Origin: Saururus chinensis
Taxonomy: Eukaryota; Streptophyta; Magnoliopsida; Piperales; Saururaceae
Direction: 5' to 3'
DNA length: 64,000 nucleotides
Assembly: GCA_035235625.1 (NCBI GenBank)
Contig: CP141146.1
Location: forward strand, 6,380,501 to 6,444,500
This document shows positions 1-12,296 of this stretch, piece by piece; position 1 is the first letter of the stretch; each line of letters starts with the position of its first letter. The translations under genes were made by a program, and so were the position numbers. The notes under the pieces were generated by a model. It had not been told where the DNA came from. It ran no database searches and was given only the letters and a program-made list of their open reading frames with translations.

Positions 1-1500
1 TTTTAGTGACTCAAGTCTTTTAAATTCCATAATAAAACTTTTAAATTTATTTAAATAATTTATGGAATAAAATCATGTGAGTATTCAACAATGATGATAA
101 TTAATATTTTTATATAATAAAATTATGTTATATATTTACATGTACATAGTGTGATACTTGTAGATATAATTATATCTTAATTTTTAATAAGATGAAGTCA
201 TGTTTATACGAGGGGTGGAGCGCTCATGGTAACTTTTTCTTTATTAACTAATTCACTAGAACTAAAATTAATATTTTTGGATGTAATATATTTTGAATTT
301 CAATACATGACTAGAAATTTTACAACGGAGTCTAATTCTTGAGTTTTAAAATTAATATTGCAATTGATTATTGAGTTCAGCAATCAATTAGTAAATATCC
401 CAACCAAATTCTGTCCCAGTTTGATCTCATTTGTCTGTGACATTGAGAGAAGAATTATCCTCCCTCACAATATCTGTGCAAGTGATAAACGGCATATTTT
501 TATTACCACATTGATAACCTCTCAAAATACCAATGTCTATATATTACCACAATAAAAGGTCCATTCAATGGCCATAACAACAAATCTAGCATCCCCTTTC
601 TTCTTGCAGGCTGAAAGTAAATGGCGCGTTCACTCCGGTCTTTCATGCCATCTTACGCCTTTTGTTTGTTTGATTTGATGAAAATTTACGGTTTAATGTG
701 GCATTAAAGTCTTATAGTCATGTCACCACCCATTTTATCATCAGGGTGAGTTTCTCCATTAGAAATAAGCGGGAGAAAAAGTATTTTACTTTGGGATAAC
801 ATGATTCCTAGAAAGATTAAGGAAAAATTATAGAAGTTAACAATGAGGTGTGTGCATGTCAACGCCCTAAAGTTACATTGCCTGAATGATTACCGTTGAA
901 AGAAAAGGTAGATTTCCCAAAAAGTACACTGTTTGCATGAGGGTGGAGCTATGTTTTTTATTTTTTTTTTCTATTGAGGGGAAGAGTAGGAGAAAGAGGA
1001 AGTATGGCTTATTTGGGAGGTTCCGTAAGGTGGGGAAAGCATTTTTCCTACCAAACTCTCCTCCTTAGGAAAGTTGAAGAGGAAATTGATTTTTTTCTTT
1101 TTTATTTTTTCCTCCTGATGTGATATATTACACTCGAGAGGAAAAATTAATTTCTCCACCAAAGTACTTCTTAAACCGGCTTAAGTGTGTACAAAAGTTT
1201 TAAGGCCGAGATGGATGAGTGTGAAGAAAATAATAAAAATAAGGAGAAATCTTAGACAACGTTGTAGCTTCAATGCTCGTTGGCCCCTTGGCTATCCTGA
1301 TCATGATCTAACGGCTAGCTCCTATCCTGTCAAAGTTACAACAATGCTAGACAACCTCTAAAAATAAATTAATCACATACAACAACAACAACAACAATAA
1401 TAATTAGGTACTAAAACAAATTAATAAGGAGCTAAATGACCTATATAATATTTACTTGAAAGGGCAAATCTCTTACTCTCTCCCCTAGGACAGGCTACTA
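1..1500. other. AT-rich intergenic DNA, no gene seen
   Basis: No reading frame here looks like a conserved protein. The sequence is AT-rich with short homopolymer runs and a CAA-rich stretch near 1380-1400. The short frames at 358-555 and 886-1162 have no recognisable domain and no splice context. Confidence 0.6.
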
Positions 1501-1529
1501 AGTAGGTCCCCAATTTCAAAAGAATACTA

Positions 1530-1690
1530 AAGACTAATGGAAGGGGAAAGTCTTGAGTTCTAACCACTGTTTCATTGGTCCCTTATAGGAATTTGGTCGC
1601 TCATAGGAATTATATCCCAACTTGCATTATGTGTATAATATGTGAATATTGCACCTATTTGAGAGGATGAGTAACGTGATACAATTCTAA
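1530..1690 (+). repeat. SINE-like element, copy 1
   Basis: A GAGTTCTAACC-like box B (about 1555-1565) is followed by a block containing 'aggaattatatcccaacttg' and 'gaatattgcacc'. The same order of blocks recurs at 1755-1905 and 43625-43850, the last copy having a better box B. This is how degraded tRNA-derived plant SINEs look. The ends are approximate. Confidence 0.5.
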
Positions 1691-1754
1691 AAGGCCAAAA
1701 AAATAGGACAACATGCAAGTAAGAAAAAAACACACCCAAAATGGCTAAGACTAC

Positions 1755-1905
1755 ACCTCAAAGGAAGCAGGTAGTCCTGATTTCCAACCCCTATTCTAAT
1801 CTATTGGACACCCATAGGAATTATATCAACTTACTTGGTGTATATAAGTCTAGATATTGCACCTGCTTTAGGGGATTAACAGTGGGAAGTTAAATTGTAT
1901 TGCCT
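1755..1905 (+). repeat. SINE-like element, copy 2
   Basis: It shares with copy 1 and the 43.6-kb copy the series 'aggaattatatcaactta', 'ttggtgtatataa', 'gatattgcacctgcttta' and 'ggggattaacagtggga'. It lies about 70 bp after copy 1 in the same orientation. The box B region is degenerate. Confidence 0.5.
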
Positions 1906-1909
1906 CTAT

Positions 1910-4540
1910 CCTAAATTAATAGCTGGCAAAAGAATTTTATTTTATATTAATACTTTTATTTTGATAAATAAGTAATTGGGTACTTCAAAAAGAATATTAT
2001 AAGTTTATTTTTCCAATTTTATGATTAAAAAATTATTATTATTTTAAATATAACTATTAATATCTAACGAACAACATGCAACTATGCAAATAAGAAAAAA
2101 AAACACACCAAAAACGGAGAGAATGTTCAATCATCATCTCAGGCCAATCACGATGTGGCCTAGAGTCTAAGCATACAAATTCACAAGTGGCCGGCAAGAG
2201 CACCAATGCCCACCAGGCTCGTATCGGCTCTTGATGAATCACACGCGATACCACGCTGCCCTCCTCTTTGCAAACTGAAAAAAAAAAAGAAAAAGAAGAA
2301 GAAGACAGCGACGGGCCACCTGACCCCAAACCCCCACCAACAAAACCCCAAAGGCCATAGCCATAGCCATGGATGTTCTTTCTGTGTTTTTTTCCCCTGA
2401 TACATATATGAAAAAACCGCTCACACAGAAGAAGCATCAATGAATTCAATTGGCAACTTTAAAAAACCTGGCACCTTATTAACCCAAGAATGCAAGCCCC
2501 AAATGAGCTGAGCATGCCTAGGTGAGATTTTTTTTTGTCAGACCGGACATAAATTAAACTCAACTGGGTTTTTAACTTTTTATAACATTGGCCCTATTAT
2601 CCTCCCGCTGAGCATGGGACAAAGACACTTCCCAGAAAGGCTTTAGGGCAGCAAGCGTATTAGTCTTCATCTTTTGCATTGATCCCTATTAGCGTCCCAT
2701 ATTCTTTTTGGTCTTAAAGACAAGTAAGCACTTTCACATCCTTTGCCACTAATTAGTATTGGGAAATATTTTTTTATGTTTTTCACTAACGGTGAACCTA
2801 GCTTAAGTTACATACAAGAGTTCTTAATATTTAAAATTGATTAGTACATATTAGCATCAAATTGATGCTAACTTGCACTAATATGTCCACCTTCAATTTT
2901 CATGGATAAACTTCAATAATCTCATGGATAGACTAATTATCCGTGGGAGTATGAAAAAAAAGCACCGATCACACAACGTGTTTGGGACTGGGCCCCATTT
3001 ACACATGTGTGTATTGCATGTGGCAAAGATAGCGTGGGCCCCACGGTGCACCAAAGAAGATTGAAGACCGAAAGAGTCAAAATGTTGTTCTCCTCATTTT
3101 AAAACTGATCATGATGATTTGGTGGGATTATAACTAAACCAGACTTGATCTTACACTGCTTTTTGGAGGCTTGTTGAGGGAGGAGGAAGAAGTGGTTTTG
3201 GTTGGGCTGGGCATTTGGCGTGAGTGTCCAACAACTGTGTCCACATCCCCACGTGGAATGGCCTGCAGTATTTATGCGATAGATATGGAAGGTTCTGCCT
3301 CCCAAACTCTTGCCTGCAATGGGCAGATTAGGGCCAGAGATAGCAAAGAAGAAAGTGGTTGGATTGTTCGGTGGTTAACCAATTCAACTCCTCCTGCCCA
3401 CACGCTACTGTCTCTCTTTTTGCCTTTTTCTCCACTCTTTATCATAATTTGACAATCATATCCTTATGAAATGCACTCGCCATATTTAGGGTTTTCGCCA
3501 TAATTTAACTTAATTGAAGTTTAGAGTGATTCAACCCAACCTAATTAAAATTATAAATATTTTTTTTATATTTTAATAATGCTTAACTTTACCCGACTTT
3601 AATAGGTTTGGTTTAGGTTTCTAAATCTAACCCAGACAGCTATTCGAGTTGGGTTTAAATTATTATTATTTAAATAATAATCATGTTCAGGTTTAGCAAA
3701 ACCAGACACAAACCCAACTCAGTGACATCTCTCTATGTGTCGAGTAGATCGCTATCAAATTTCGACTTAATAGTGCGTGTTATAAAAAGGCAGGTGGGTA
3801 ATTTACACCCGCTAACCTAACGTCGTCAAATGACGATCACATGGTACATATAATGTGTTTAACACACGCTTTACTAAACGTGTCCGGCGCGTACTAACGA
3901 GACTCGTCACATTTACTTAGTTTTTTCTTTGGTGCTTGTTTGCGTATGCTATTTGGAACCACAAATCCTTTGTCGGCCCGGCTTTAATGTCTCTGCTGCA
4001 CCAGAGGTTTGTGGTCTCCTATTAAGGGCCCATAATTAGGTGCAAATTCAACTAGTGGGTAGGCCACGAGAAACCGGTTCAGGCTGGTTTGGGCCGAAAT
4101 TGGGTTAACTAAAGTACGAATCATTAAAAAAAGACGTTTCCGGTAATTTCCCTTTTACATTTCAACCTTCCACAGGGGATTTTTATCTACTTCTTGATCC
4201 TTCTTACTAAAAAAAAGTTACTTTTTGATTGTAATTCAAGACTCGGAAAATGAGGTTACGCAAACATTATAATTAAGTTATCTATTATAATTAGCTTAAG
4301 TTATTTACATATATCACCTGTTTCTTTAATATTTGAAGTGGATTGCTTAATAACATTTTTAACTAAGCACTCTACATAAATAATGAATCCGATGACTTCA
4401 GCTCCTTTTTTTCCTTGTCTTGCATCTTTCTTTAGTCTTCCCTGACCTTTGCCAAACTCTGCCCTGTGATCTCTATCTATACAGCTCTGCCTAGCCTATT
4501 CATTCCAAGCCTCATTCCTTACTTCTACCTTCACCATTGT
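1910..4540. other. Intergenic DNA, no gene seen
   Basis: It holds an A-rich tract followed by AAG units (about 2278-2306), a possible MITE at 2785-2945 and AT-rich DNA at 3500-3720 with repeated 'aacccaac/gttgggtt' words, such as occur in subterminal parts of hAT-type elements. The frames on both strands at 2057-2449 are compositionally biased and not convincing genes. Confidence 0.5.
2785..2945. repeat. Possible MITE of family B (degenerate)
   Basis: The centre is a perfect inverted repeat, TTAGCATCAA at 2851-2860 against TTGATGCTAA at 2862-2871. It is flanked by 'acatattag' and 'cactaatatgt', matching the arrangement in the centre of the family-B MITEs at 19.5, 26.1 and 33.8 kb. The outer ends are too decayed to place exactly. 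Confidence 0.35.
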
Positions 4541-4612
4541 CCGCCTCCGCCTCTGCCTCAGCTTCCGCTTCTGCCTCCGCCTCTACCTCGGCTTCCGCCT
4601 CCGCTGCTCTTC
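4540..4612. repeat. Hexanucleotide-like repeat (CCGCCT/TCTGCC)
   Basis: A run of imperfect GCCTCC/GCCTCT/GCTTCC units. On the plus strand it gives a short Pro/Leu-rich frame (4466-4654), best explained by the repeat rather than by a gene. Confidence 0.7.
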
Positions 4613-4639
4613 ACCCCCCTTCGGCCGGTACCACCTCAA

Positions 4640-5254
4640 ATAAAGAAAGAATAGCCTGTGTTTAATCACACACTTTTTTCTTACAAAGCGGAAATTCCGG
4701 ATTAAACAATTAGAATTAAGGTTGGTCGACTCGAAACCGGACCGGGGCGGTCCACAAGAAGCTGCCCCAGGTTAGTTTGGGAAGGCAGGAAGAAAGGGGT
4801 CAGGAATCTGATTTGTCCAACATTATAATATATGGTTGGAGTCTCGCCAACGGAGGAGCCAGCTTTCCGCGTTTGAAATTCCCAACCCGGGACGTAAATG
4901 GCACCTCCACCGACATGTGTCGGTCACCGCCCCCTCCCGCTCACCGGCTATTGCCCGTCGCCCCCACCCGAATAATAAAACCCGCGCTCCAATCGGAAAC
5001 CGAGGTCCGAACTCTTTAACACTGAAATCCCATCCCCCACACGAGACCCAACGCAGTGAAAGAAGCGGAAGCAGCAGCGGCGCGGGGAGGGAGCGGCGGT
5101 CGCCTGGAGAACGTCCGCTTGTTCGTCTTCGATTCCGGAGACCCATTTTGTCTTTGTGTGGTATGCGAGATTTTGTCTGATGAATGATCGTGACTGATTC
5201 GGCTTCGTCTTTCCTCTGGTGGGGATCGATTTTTCCTGCGCCTGCTGCTATTCG
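4640..5254 (+). promoter_or_regulatory. Upstream region and 5' leader of the GRAS gene, with upstream ATGs
   Basis: GC content rises sharply here. An AATAATAAAA motif near 4970 could serve as a TATA-like box. Before the main start at 5255 there are several ATGs. ATG 5163 opens a five-residue frame ending in TGA at 5178-5180. ATG 5180 overlaps that stop and opens another five-residue frame ending at 5197. ATG 5184 opens a frame that runs to 5450, overlapping the main coding start out of frame. The transcription start is not known, so some of these ATGs may lie outside the mRNA. Confidence 0.5.
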
Positions 5255-7027
5255 ATGTCTGGGTTTCCGGGAGGCAGTCACTACGGTGTCCCCGGTGGCG
5301 GAGGGGGGTCGGGGATCGGCAGCAACAACCCAGTTGGGTTTCAGTACCGGAATCAGCTCGGTGGCGGAATTGTGGTCAACCCGGCTGCCGGGTCGAAGCG
5401 GTCACTGGCCGAGATTCAGCTCCAGCAGCAGCAGCAGGCGATGTTGCTGAGATCGGTGAAGCAGAGGATGCAGCAGACCTCGCCCATCTCTCCTCTTTCC
5501 CCCGTGTCGCCTGAGCTCTCCACCGCCTCCTCTGCCGGGAGGAGTTACGGCTACCCTTTGCTACACCGGGCGCAGCCACAGCCATATCTCATCGGCTCGC
5601 CGGCCATCTCCTTCACCTCTTCTGCTGGCATCCGGTATGGAACAGACTCGGAACCAGACTCGGCGAAGAAGATGAAGAATTGCCTCCAAGAGCTGGAGAG
5701 GCAGCTACTGGACGACGATGAGGATGGAGGAGGGGGAGGTGGCTTAGGAACCGGCTCCTCCGTGTCGGCGATAACCAGCAGCGATCTGAGCGAGACCATG
5801 CAAAGCCTCATCGACACACAGCCGCCTCCGCAGCAGCAAAAATCATCGGTTTCCCTCTCCCCTGCATCCTCCCCTTCTTCCTCCTCGTCCTCCCCCTCCA
5901 TCACCACTACCGCCAACACCAACAATTCCCCTCCCCTGAGGCAGCAACTTCTCGAAGCGGCGTCGGCTATCTCAGAGGGGCAGATCGAACAGGCGAGGGC
6001 TATTCTGATTAGGCTGAATCAGTCCTTGAACACCCGTGCCGGGACCCCGGAACAGAGGCTGGCAGCATACCTGGCCTCGGCCCTCCTGGCCCGGATCTCC
6101 AACCCGCCGGATCCCAACGCGGCTGCAGAGCTATATTGCACCGAGCATCTGATGGCAACCCAGATGCTTTACGACGCCTCCCCCTGCTTCAAGCTTGGCT
6201 TCATGGCAGCCGACCTCGCCATTCTGGAGGCCACTCAGAACCACCCCAAAATCCACATCCTTGACTTCGACATCGGGCAGGGAGGCCAGTACGTCGGCCT
6301 CCTTCAGACCATCGCCAAGCGCCAGACCGGAAAGCCCACCGTGAGAATCACTGCTGTTAGCGACCCCGGCGTGGGCTCCTCCTTGTCTGACGCCGGGCTC
6401 CGCCTTGTAGGCGAACGGCTCAAGAAGGTGGCCGAGCAGGGTGGGGTCGGGCTGCGGTTCAGGGTGCTGTCCCGGGCAGCGACGGGCCTGACCCGGGAGG
6501 CCATTGGGTGCGAGCCGGACGAGGCCCTGGCCGTGAAATTCGCCTACCGGCTCTACCGCGTCCCGGACGAGAGCGTGTCCACGGCCAACCCTCGGGACGA
6601 GCTGCTGCGCCTGGCCCGGGCGCTGGGCCCAGCGGTGGTGGTGCTGGCGGAGCAGGAGCTGAGCACGAACACGGCGCCGTTCTTGGCCAGGTTCGGAGCG
6701 GCTCTGGATTACTACGGCGCGGCGTTCGAGTCACTGGACGCGGTCCCCGAGCGGGCCCGGGTGGAGGAGTGCCTAGGCCGGAAGGCCGCCAACGCGGTGA
6801 CCGGAGAGGGCCCGGACCGGGTCGAGCGGTGCGAGGTGTTCGGCAAGTGGCGCGCGCGGATGGGCATGGCCGGGCTGAAGCCTAGGCCCATCTCGGACCG
6901 CGTAGCCGAGTCGGTCCGGGCCCGGCTGGGGTCGTCGGCCCGGGGCTTCGTCGTGAAGGAGGAGGCCGGCGGGCTCTTCTTCGGGTGGAACGGCCACCCC
7001 CTCACCGTCGTCTCGACCTGGCACTAG
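5255..7027 (+). CDS. SCL8: GRAS-family transcription regulator, SCARECROW-LIKE 8 type
   Basis: GRAS proteins are plant-specific nuclear transcription regulators; the SCL8 branch is little characterised. The single-exon frame gives 590 aa. Residues 1-228 are low-complexity: Gly-rich (12-20), a Gln run (57-61), Asp/Gly-rich (153-163) and a Ser run (205-213). The GRAS domain begins near 229 with QLLEAASAIS (LHR I). The VHIID equivalent is IHILDFD at 333-339, followed by GQGGQY. The PFYRE region lies around 430-500, and the SAW region ends in FFGWNGHPLTVVSTWH at 575-590, typical of this branch. ATG 5255 is the first in-frame ATG; the frame is open upstream but only with non-ATG codons. The context of this ATG is weak (T at -3). 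GC is much higher than in flanking DNA, as in many monocot genes. No broken motif was seen. A GRAS member is certain; SCL8 is likely. Confidence 0.95.
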   Translation: MSGFPGGSHYGVPGGGGGSGIGSNNPVGFQYRNQLGGGIVVNPAAGSKRSLAEIQLQQQQQAMLLRSVKQRMQQTSPISPLSPVSPELSTASSAGRSYGYPLLHRAQPQPYLIGSPAISFTSSAGIRYGTDSEPDSAKKMKNCLQELERQLLDDDEDGGGGGGLGTGSSVSAITSSDLSETMQSLIDTQPPPQQQKSSVSLSPASSPSSSSSSPSITTTANTNNSPPLRQQLLEAASAISEGQIEQARAILIRLNQSLNTRAGTPEQRLAAYLASALLARISNPPDPNAAAELYCTEHLMATQMLYDASPCFKLGFMAADLAILEATQNHPKIHILDFDIGQGGQYVGLLQTIAKRQTGKPTVRITAVSDPGVGSSLSDAGLRLVGERLKKVAEQGGVGLRFRVLSRAATGLTREAIGCEPDEALAVKFAYRLYRVPDESVSTANPRDELLRLARALGPAVVVLAEQELSTNTAPFLARFGAALDYYGAAFESLDAVPERARVEECLGRKAANAVTGEGPDRVERCEVFGKWRARMGMAGLKPRPISDRVAESVRARLGSSARGFVVKEEAGGLFFGWNGHPLTVVSTWH

Positions 7028-8300
7028 ATTTTTAGCCTTTTTCTTTTTCCCTAAACTCCCAATTACTTAATTAATAATTTTGTTTTTCTTAATTACTCCA
7101 TTTTGATAATGATTCTTATTAGTCTTACAATTAAGGGGCGAGATGCAAGAAAAAGGGTGCAAAAGAGCTCTTTTGTGGGTGGAAGGAAGGAATGTGCTTG
7201 AAGGACATCGTCATGGCCAAGTCCTCTATGTATTGAGTATGCCTGACTTAGTTTCAACTAGCCTGGATTTGTATTAGACTTTTTCATGTATTCAAGACAA
7301 TCTTTTAATTGCTTTCATTAAGTGTGACCAAGCCAACCGTTTTAAAATAAGTGGAAGAGGTTGTGAGTTGTGACTGACCCTCCCTGGATCAAAAGTGGTT
7401 ACAAGTATATAATTAATTAATGCATTTAAGGTCCTACTTAAGTTAGAACAAATGGGTTAATTAATTAACGTTTAAAGATGGCTAAGTAAGCAACGACCTC
7501 ACTCTCTCTGTGCTTCTGGCTTAATTTGTTTTTGTGCCGAACTGCTTTCATATGCATGTAGAGTTAAAATTGGGGTCATTGCAACAAGAATGAGGGGCAT
7601 TGTTCCTATGAACTCTTATATTCCCTGTCCTAAAATAAATATAATATTTAATTTATTATAACAAATTAAAGTTAATTTATTTTAAAAAATTAAATAGGAC
7701 ACTTATATTTTAGATAGTGATATTTCTATACTTGCTTTCTTATATCTATAAGCTTTACACTACTTACTATGACATTGTTGGTCACCAAGCCCTCATCACC
7801 AAATTTGGTCACGCTAGATACTTCATTTTCCTTATTTTAACACAGAGAGAGTAGATCTTTGTATTTGTTTACACCCCCACTTGCGTAACGCTGATGGCGT
7901 GCTAATTGCCAACCAAAGTGGAGAGAATAAAGAAGAGGGGCATCTAATGCCAAGAGTTTGGTAGATGGTGGGGTCCGGACTTTGTGCCGGTTGCTTGTGA
8001 TAATCCGCTTCTTGTGGCCTGCCACAAGCTGCAAATTTTGCTATATCTTAACATGGTATATATGTCAGTTCTTTCTTTGAAAAAAAAAACTTTATAGGAT
8101 AAAAAATTGGGTCCACATAAGTGTGGGTGCATGTGGTCTATGTTCATATGCATTTGATTGATCAATGCGTGAATTTGAGACAAAATGCACGTATGTATCA
8201 ATTGCTTCTTTTACATGGTTCACTAAAATGCGTCCACGACTAATTTTCCCTAAGACGTGTATCAGAGCAACACACACATCACATGCATTGCACTAGGTGA
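7028..8300. other. 3' flank of the GRAS gene, no further gene seen
   Basis: AT-rich sequence after the TAG stop, with the transcript 3' end probably in the first few hundred bases. Apart from the MITE-like hairpin at 7618-7722, I see no coding or structural feature. The minus-strand frames at 7837-8277 lack recognisable motifs. Confidence 0.5.
7618..7722. repeat. Small MITE-like hairpin (family C)
   Basis: It begins 'ttccctgtcctaaaataa' and ends with its near-complement 'ggacacttatattttaga', with AT-rich palindromic DNA between. The same design recurs at 28883-28991 and 34757-34862. Confidence 0.5.
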
Positions 8301-8301
8301 G

Positions 8302-8852
8302 TCAGGATGTAATCCATGTGTATGGTCGGCCATTAGGTCCTTGCCAAATACACATGTTTGACAATCTCAATTTCATTGGCATTAATTAAAAAGCACTTAG
8401 GCAGCCGTGCACGCAAAAGTAACTTGCTAAGAAGCAAGAATGTTTGCATACATGACAGTGGTTACTAGAAATGGATTTAGTTGCATCTCAAACCCTCTTT
8501 TGTATCACTACAAACCAGTGAGTCCACTAACTTTGTATGGTAAAATTATGAATAGAAAAAAAATTGATAAATTTATTCTTTCCAAAATTTAATCTCTAGA
8601 GAGTTGAAGTACTACTGGAACTACTTTTCTAGACATGAGAAAGTAATTTTCTAACTCCTTCCAAATACAGATGCTGTCTTCAGTTCAATTCACCAAGGGT
8701 GGCAAGAAGCATGTGGTCTCAATTAAGTTTACTTATGTAAATACAAGACATTTTAGAGATGCATGAACCATCTTCAAAGTCTTTGCCAAATCAGGACATG
8801 CCACTTCCATACTCCTATCGGTAAAGTCTCTTACCCAAAATACAAGCCATCT
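8302..8852. repeat. Non-coding direct repeat block, copy A
   Basis: About 520-550 bp that recurs in the same orientation at about 12660-13200. Shared runs include 'gccgtgcacgcaaaagt', 'aaccctcttttgtatcac', 'aactttgtatggtaaaa', 'gaaagtaattttct' and 'gctgtcttcagttcaat'. No long frame is conserved between copies and no terminal repeats were seen. It could be an old duplication or an unrecognised transposon. Confidence 0.75.
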
Positions 8853-9755
8853 GAATATGCATCTTAAAATTCTTTATCTTACTACCAATCCATTCGGGCA
8901 TGTATAAGAACTACACACATCATATATATATTAGTAGGGACAGACCCACATTATAGGCATGAGTCAGATAACACCCCTATTTTTTTTTGTTTTATTAATA
9001 TCCTTCTTCCTACATATACTCTTGGGTTGGACCAGGAAAAAAAGAGGTTTACTATAGAACCTTGTCTCAAAATCTATTGAACCCTATTGGGTCAAGTCAA
9101 TTTTATATCAAATCTAATAAATCACCAAATTGATGTAGTTTGGACCAACCATGTTATAGATAACACACTCTAATTTTTGGTTTGAGTTATTTGGGGTTGA
9201 CTTTTGATTTTGGGGTTTAGTCACTTGGAAACTAAGAAACTCATCTCCATCAGGACCGACATCTTCATCAATCGTTCTACCTCATTTCTTCCTCAAAATT
9301 CCAATCCAAACTAAACCCTAGTTCATCAACTCATCCCTCCCATGTTTGAATGTGGTTGACACCCACATGCCTCCACCTCTCCAGAGGCGACACAACCGTC
9401 GCTTCTCCTCCCAAGTTCCAACCAGTAACCGGCCTGCCTTTGATTGGAGCTCCACACATTGTTCCAGTCTCATCCCTCCTAATCAGCATCCCATAGGATG
9501 CATCCTACATCCACCTTTGACAACTTCTTGAAATGGAGCATCTTCCAATCCACTACATCTTCCTCAAGTGTTTGTTACTTCATTCATTTCATGCTTGGGC
9601 TTAATAACTCTTCTATCTCCTATGATTGCTTTTACTACTTTAACTTTTTGATCCATGTCTTCACTGCGTAGCAGCCTAGTGGCTTGACTTAACCCTTGCG
9701 GTGCTTAGTTTTGTACTAGGTAGGCAAATGTAAAATTTGCCTCCAACTAGTATTT
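8853..9755. other. Intergenic DNA, no gene seen
   Basis: Mixed AT-rich sequence before the LTR element. The short frame at 9346-9531 has no recognisable motif. Confidence 0.5.
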
Positions 9756-10028
9756 TGTTATGACCTTAAATTAGATTTAGATTTCTATTTTTAGTATGAT
9801 TCCTAATAGTTAGACTCCTTTTTTAGTTAAAATTAGATTAATGATTCTTTCTTAATTCCTTTAGGATTAGTTTAGATTTTTTTCTATATATTTTATAATT
9901 TAGAGAAGATTACTAGATTAGGCATACAAAAAATCTTAGATTCAAAGGTTAGATTATTTTAATTTATCTCGAAGTTATTTTTCTTCTCTTTTTTTCTTTA
10001 ATTTGTCTTATGTAGACATTGGTATACA
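9756..10028 (+). repeat. Left LTR of the 9.8-12.3 kb element
   Basis: A 273-bp terminal repeat, TG at the start and CA at the end. It pairs with 12043-12299. Confidence 0.75.
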
Positions 10029-10219
10029 AGACTATAATACGAGTATCAGAGAGTTCAATTTTGGACCTTCTATCGCCATAAGTATTCCGTGTCAAAACTC
10101 TATTGCTCGGCGCCAAGCCTCCCCCCATGACAGCATATTCCTCTTCCATTCATAATGTGCCCGTCTTGGAGTCCTCCCCCACTAGCCTTCACGTCTGGAC
10201 TCAATAATTAGACCATCAA

Positions 10220-11700
10220 TTGAAAGTGATTATTTTGGAGCTTATTGAATTAAAGTTCACACTTGCTGCCATCCAAGCCGCGACATCCCATTGTTTCAAT
10301 AAGCATAGAGATGAGAACTACCACCTTTTCAACGAGCACAGAGAAGAGACTAGACACTGTTTCGATGAACATAGAGAAGAAAACAATATGCGCTTCAACA
10401 AGGTTTTGCGATCCATCTCCTCGCTCACGCTTGCCATTTATTCTCACTACTCACATATGTTTGAACCTTCTAGTGCCTCTTCCTCAGCTACAATCACCAG
10501 CTAGACCACCACTTTTCTGCAATCGGCCTGTCCTCACCACTACCAGCTGCTCTCTCACCACCACCGGCTACCTAGCAACCAGCTCAGTCCACCGTTTTGG
10601 CTTTGGGACTGTTTGGTGCATTGCCCATTCCATTTGGCTCCCTTGCTGCTTCTCAGTCTTCTAGTTGTCTTCTCTTTTGCTGGCACTATCTACCTCTAGA
10701 TCAGTCACCTTGCCACTAATTCCATTGCCCCTTGCATCCTCTGGGCCAATCATTGCGTCTGCACAGATTCAGGAATGCCCCACTGGCCAGCTCTGTTGTC
10801 GGCTCGTCTACCGGTCCCCTCTTTTCAGCAGGCCCTACACTATCGGCTGTCGCCTAGACACCCTTCTTCTGCAATATCCTTGCGCCTCAAAACACCTAGA
10901 CAACTCCATGCGGGCTGATGAGGCTGTATATGGACCTATTGGTCCCATGCATAACCCCCATGGCCCGTCGGCTAATGTGGTCCTCACCTTGGCCAACCAA
11001 GCCTACCTAGATCAGCTGCCACCTCACATTTTGTGAGCTCGTGGCCCCTAGCTGGATGCATATGCCCCTTATCCATTGGGTTACGCCCCTCTCGAGGACC
11101 AATTTGATTATGGTGGTGGTTTTCTTGACAATACAGACTACCTTGAGTGCACAGGTCATCCTCGCGATCGTGGTCATGGTCGTGCCGACTACCCTTACAA
11201 TAGCGCACTTCTGAATTAGAACCTTACTATTTAGGCTTGCCCGATTCGCATCATGTTCTTGATTTTCAATGGTGATGATATGAATGAATGGGTTTCTCAG
11301 GCGAAAGATTTCTTCCACTTTCATTACACTTGTTCTTGAACAATGTGAATTAGCATCTTTTCATATAGAGGGTCATCCTATGTGTTAGGTCGACTAGTTT
11401 CTTGTTTAGCACCCAAATGCTACATGGCTTGAGTTTCAACATGTTCTTCTTCTCTATTTCGGCCAAATTCCCTATCAAAATTAATAACTTGTTGCCTCAA
11501 GTTCAATAACGGGGATATATCCAATACTACTAGGATGAGTTTGAGTGCTTAGTGAACCACGTCCAATGATGAACTGAGCACGCCCTTATCGGTGTCTTTG
11601 AAGCAAGTATTAAGTCCGATATTAAAGCAAAATTATAAACTTTTCCATGAACCTCCTTGACAGATATGATGCATATGGTTAGTGTATGTGAGGAAAAATT
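10220..11700 (+). pseudogene. Decayed gag region of the LTR element
   Basis: Reading from about 10220, a frame contains repeated 'HRE(E/D)' words in Glu/His/Asn-rich sequence up to 10504. After stops, a stretch at about 11240-11330 reads FNGDDMNEWVSQAKDFFHFH, like the core of plant Ty3/gypsy gag. Around 11520-11700 there is further gag-like sequence (DEFECLVNH... ALIGVFEASIKSDIKAK) broken by stops. It would have formed the virus-like capsid of the element and is no longer functional. Confidence 0.55.
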
Positions 11701-12042
11701 TGTAAAACAAGGGTGTACTTTCTCCTCTCATTCGTCATCTACCTCCATTACAGTATCCCTTATTCCTACCTCTTCCCCTCCCACTATTCCAGTCAAGAAG
11801 CTTATGTAAGCTAAAATGACGCCCGTCAATAAAAGGGATTATGCTACAATTGTGATGAGAAATATATTTATGAACATTAATGCAAGTCTCTCCATATGTA
11901 CGTTGTTGATACCCTAACCAGACCAATAGCAAAATTTGATACTGATCTGGCTATGCTAGTTAATGACATTCATCCAATATTTAAAGCCTTAAAAAACTAG
12001 TCTCTTTGAGGACAAGTCGATGAGGAACCAATAGTGGTGGAA

Positions 12043-12296
12043 TGCTATGACCCTTATTAGATTTAGATTCCTATTTTAGTCTGATTTCTAATAGTTAGAC
12101 TCCTTTAATTAGAATTGGATTAATAATTATTTCCTAGTTCCATTAGTATTAGTTTAAATTTTCTCTATATATTTTATAATTCAGAGAAGTTTAGACATTA
12201 AAGAATTAGATTCAAAAGTTATATTATTTTAATTCATCTCTCAGTTAAATTTATTCTCTTTTGTTAATCTCTTTTTTCTTGTGTAGACATCGGTCT

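Noticed and set aside
2057-2449. 130-residue minus-strand frame
   Set aside because: Contains the A/AAG-rich tract (Phe/Ser run) and has no conserved motif or splice partners.
5219-5254. Extending the SCL8 protein upstream by 12 residues
   Set aside because: The frame is open, but the codon at 5219 is GTG; the first ATG is at 5255 and matches the MSGF start seen in this branch.
6304-7024. Several frames antisense to or shifted within the GRAS gene
   Set aside because: They are shadows caused by the high GC content of the real gene; none has a family motif.
10263-11036. Frames of 133 and 123 residues
   Set aside because: They lie in the interior of the degenerate LTR element and are not continuous with its gag-like frame.
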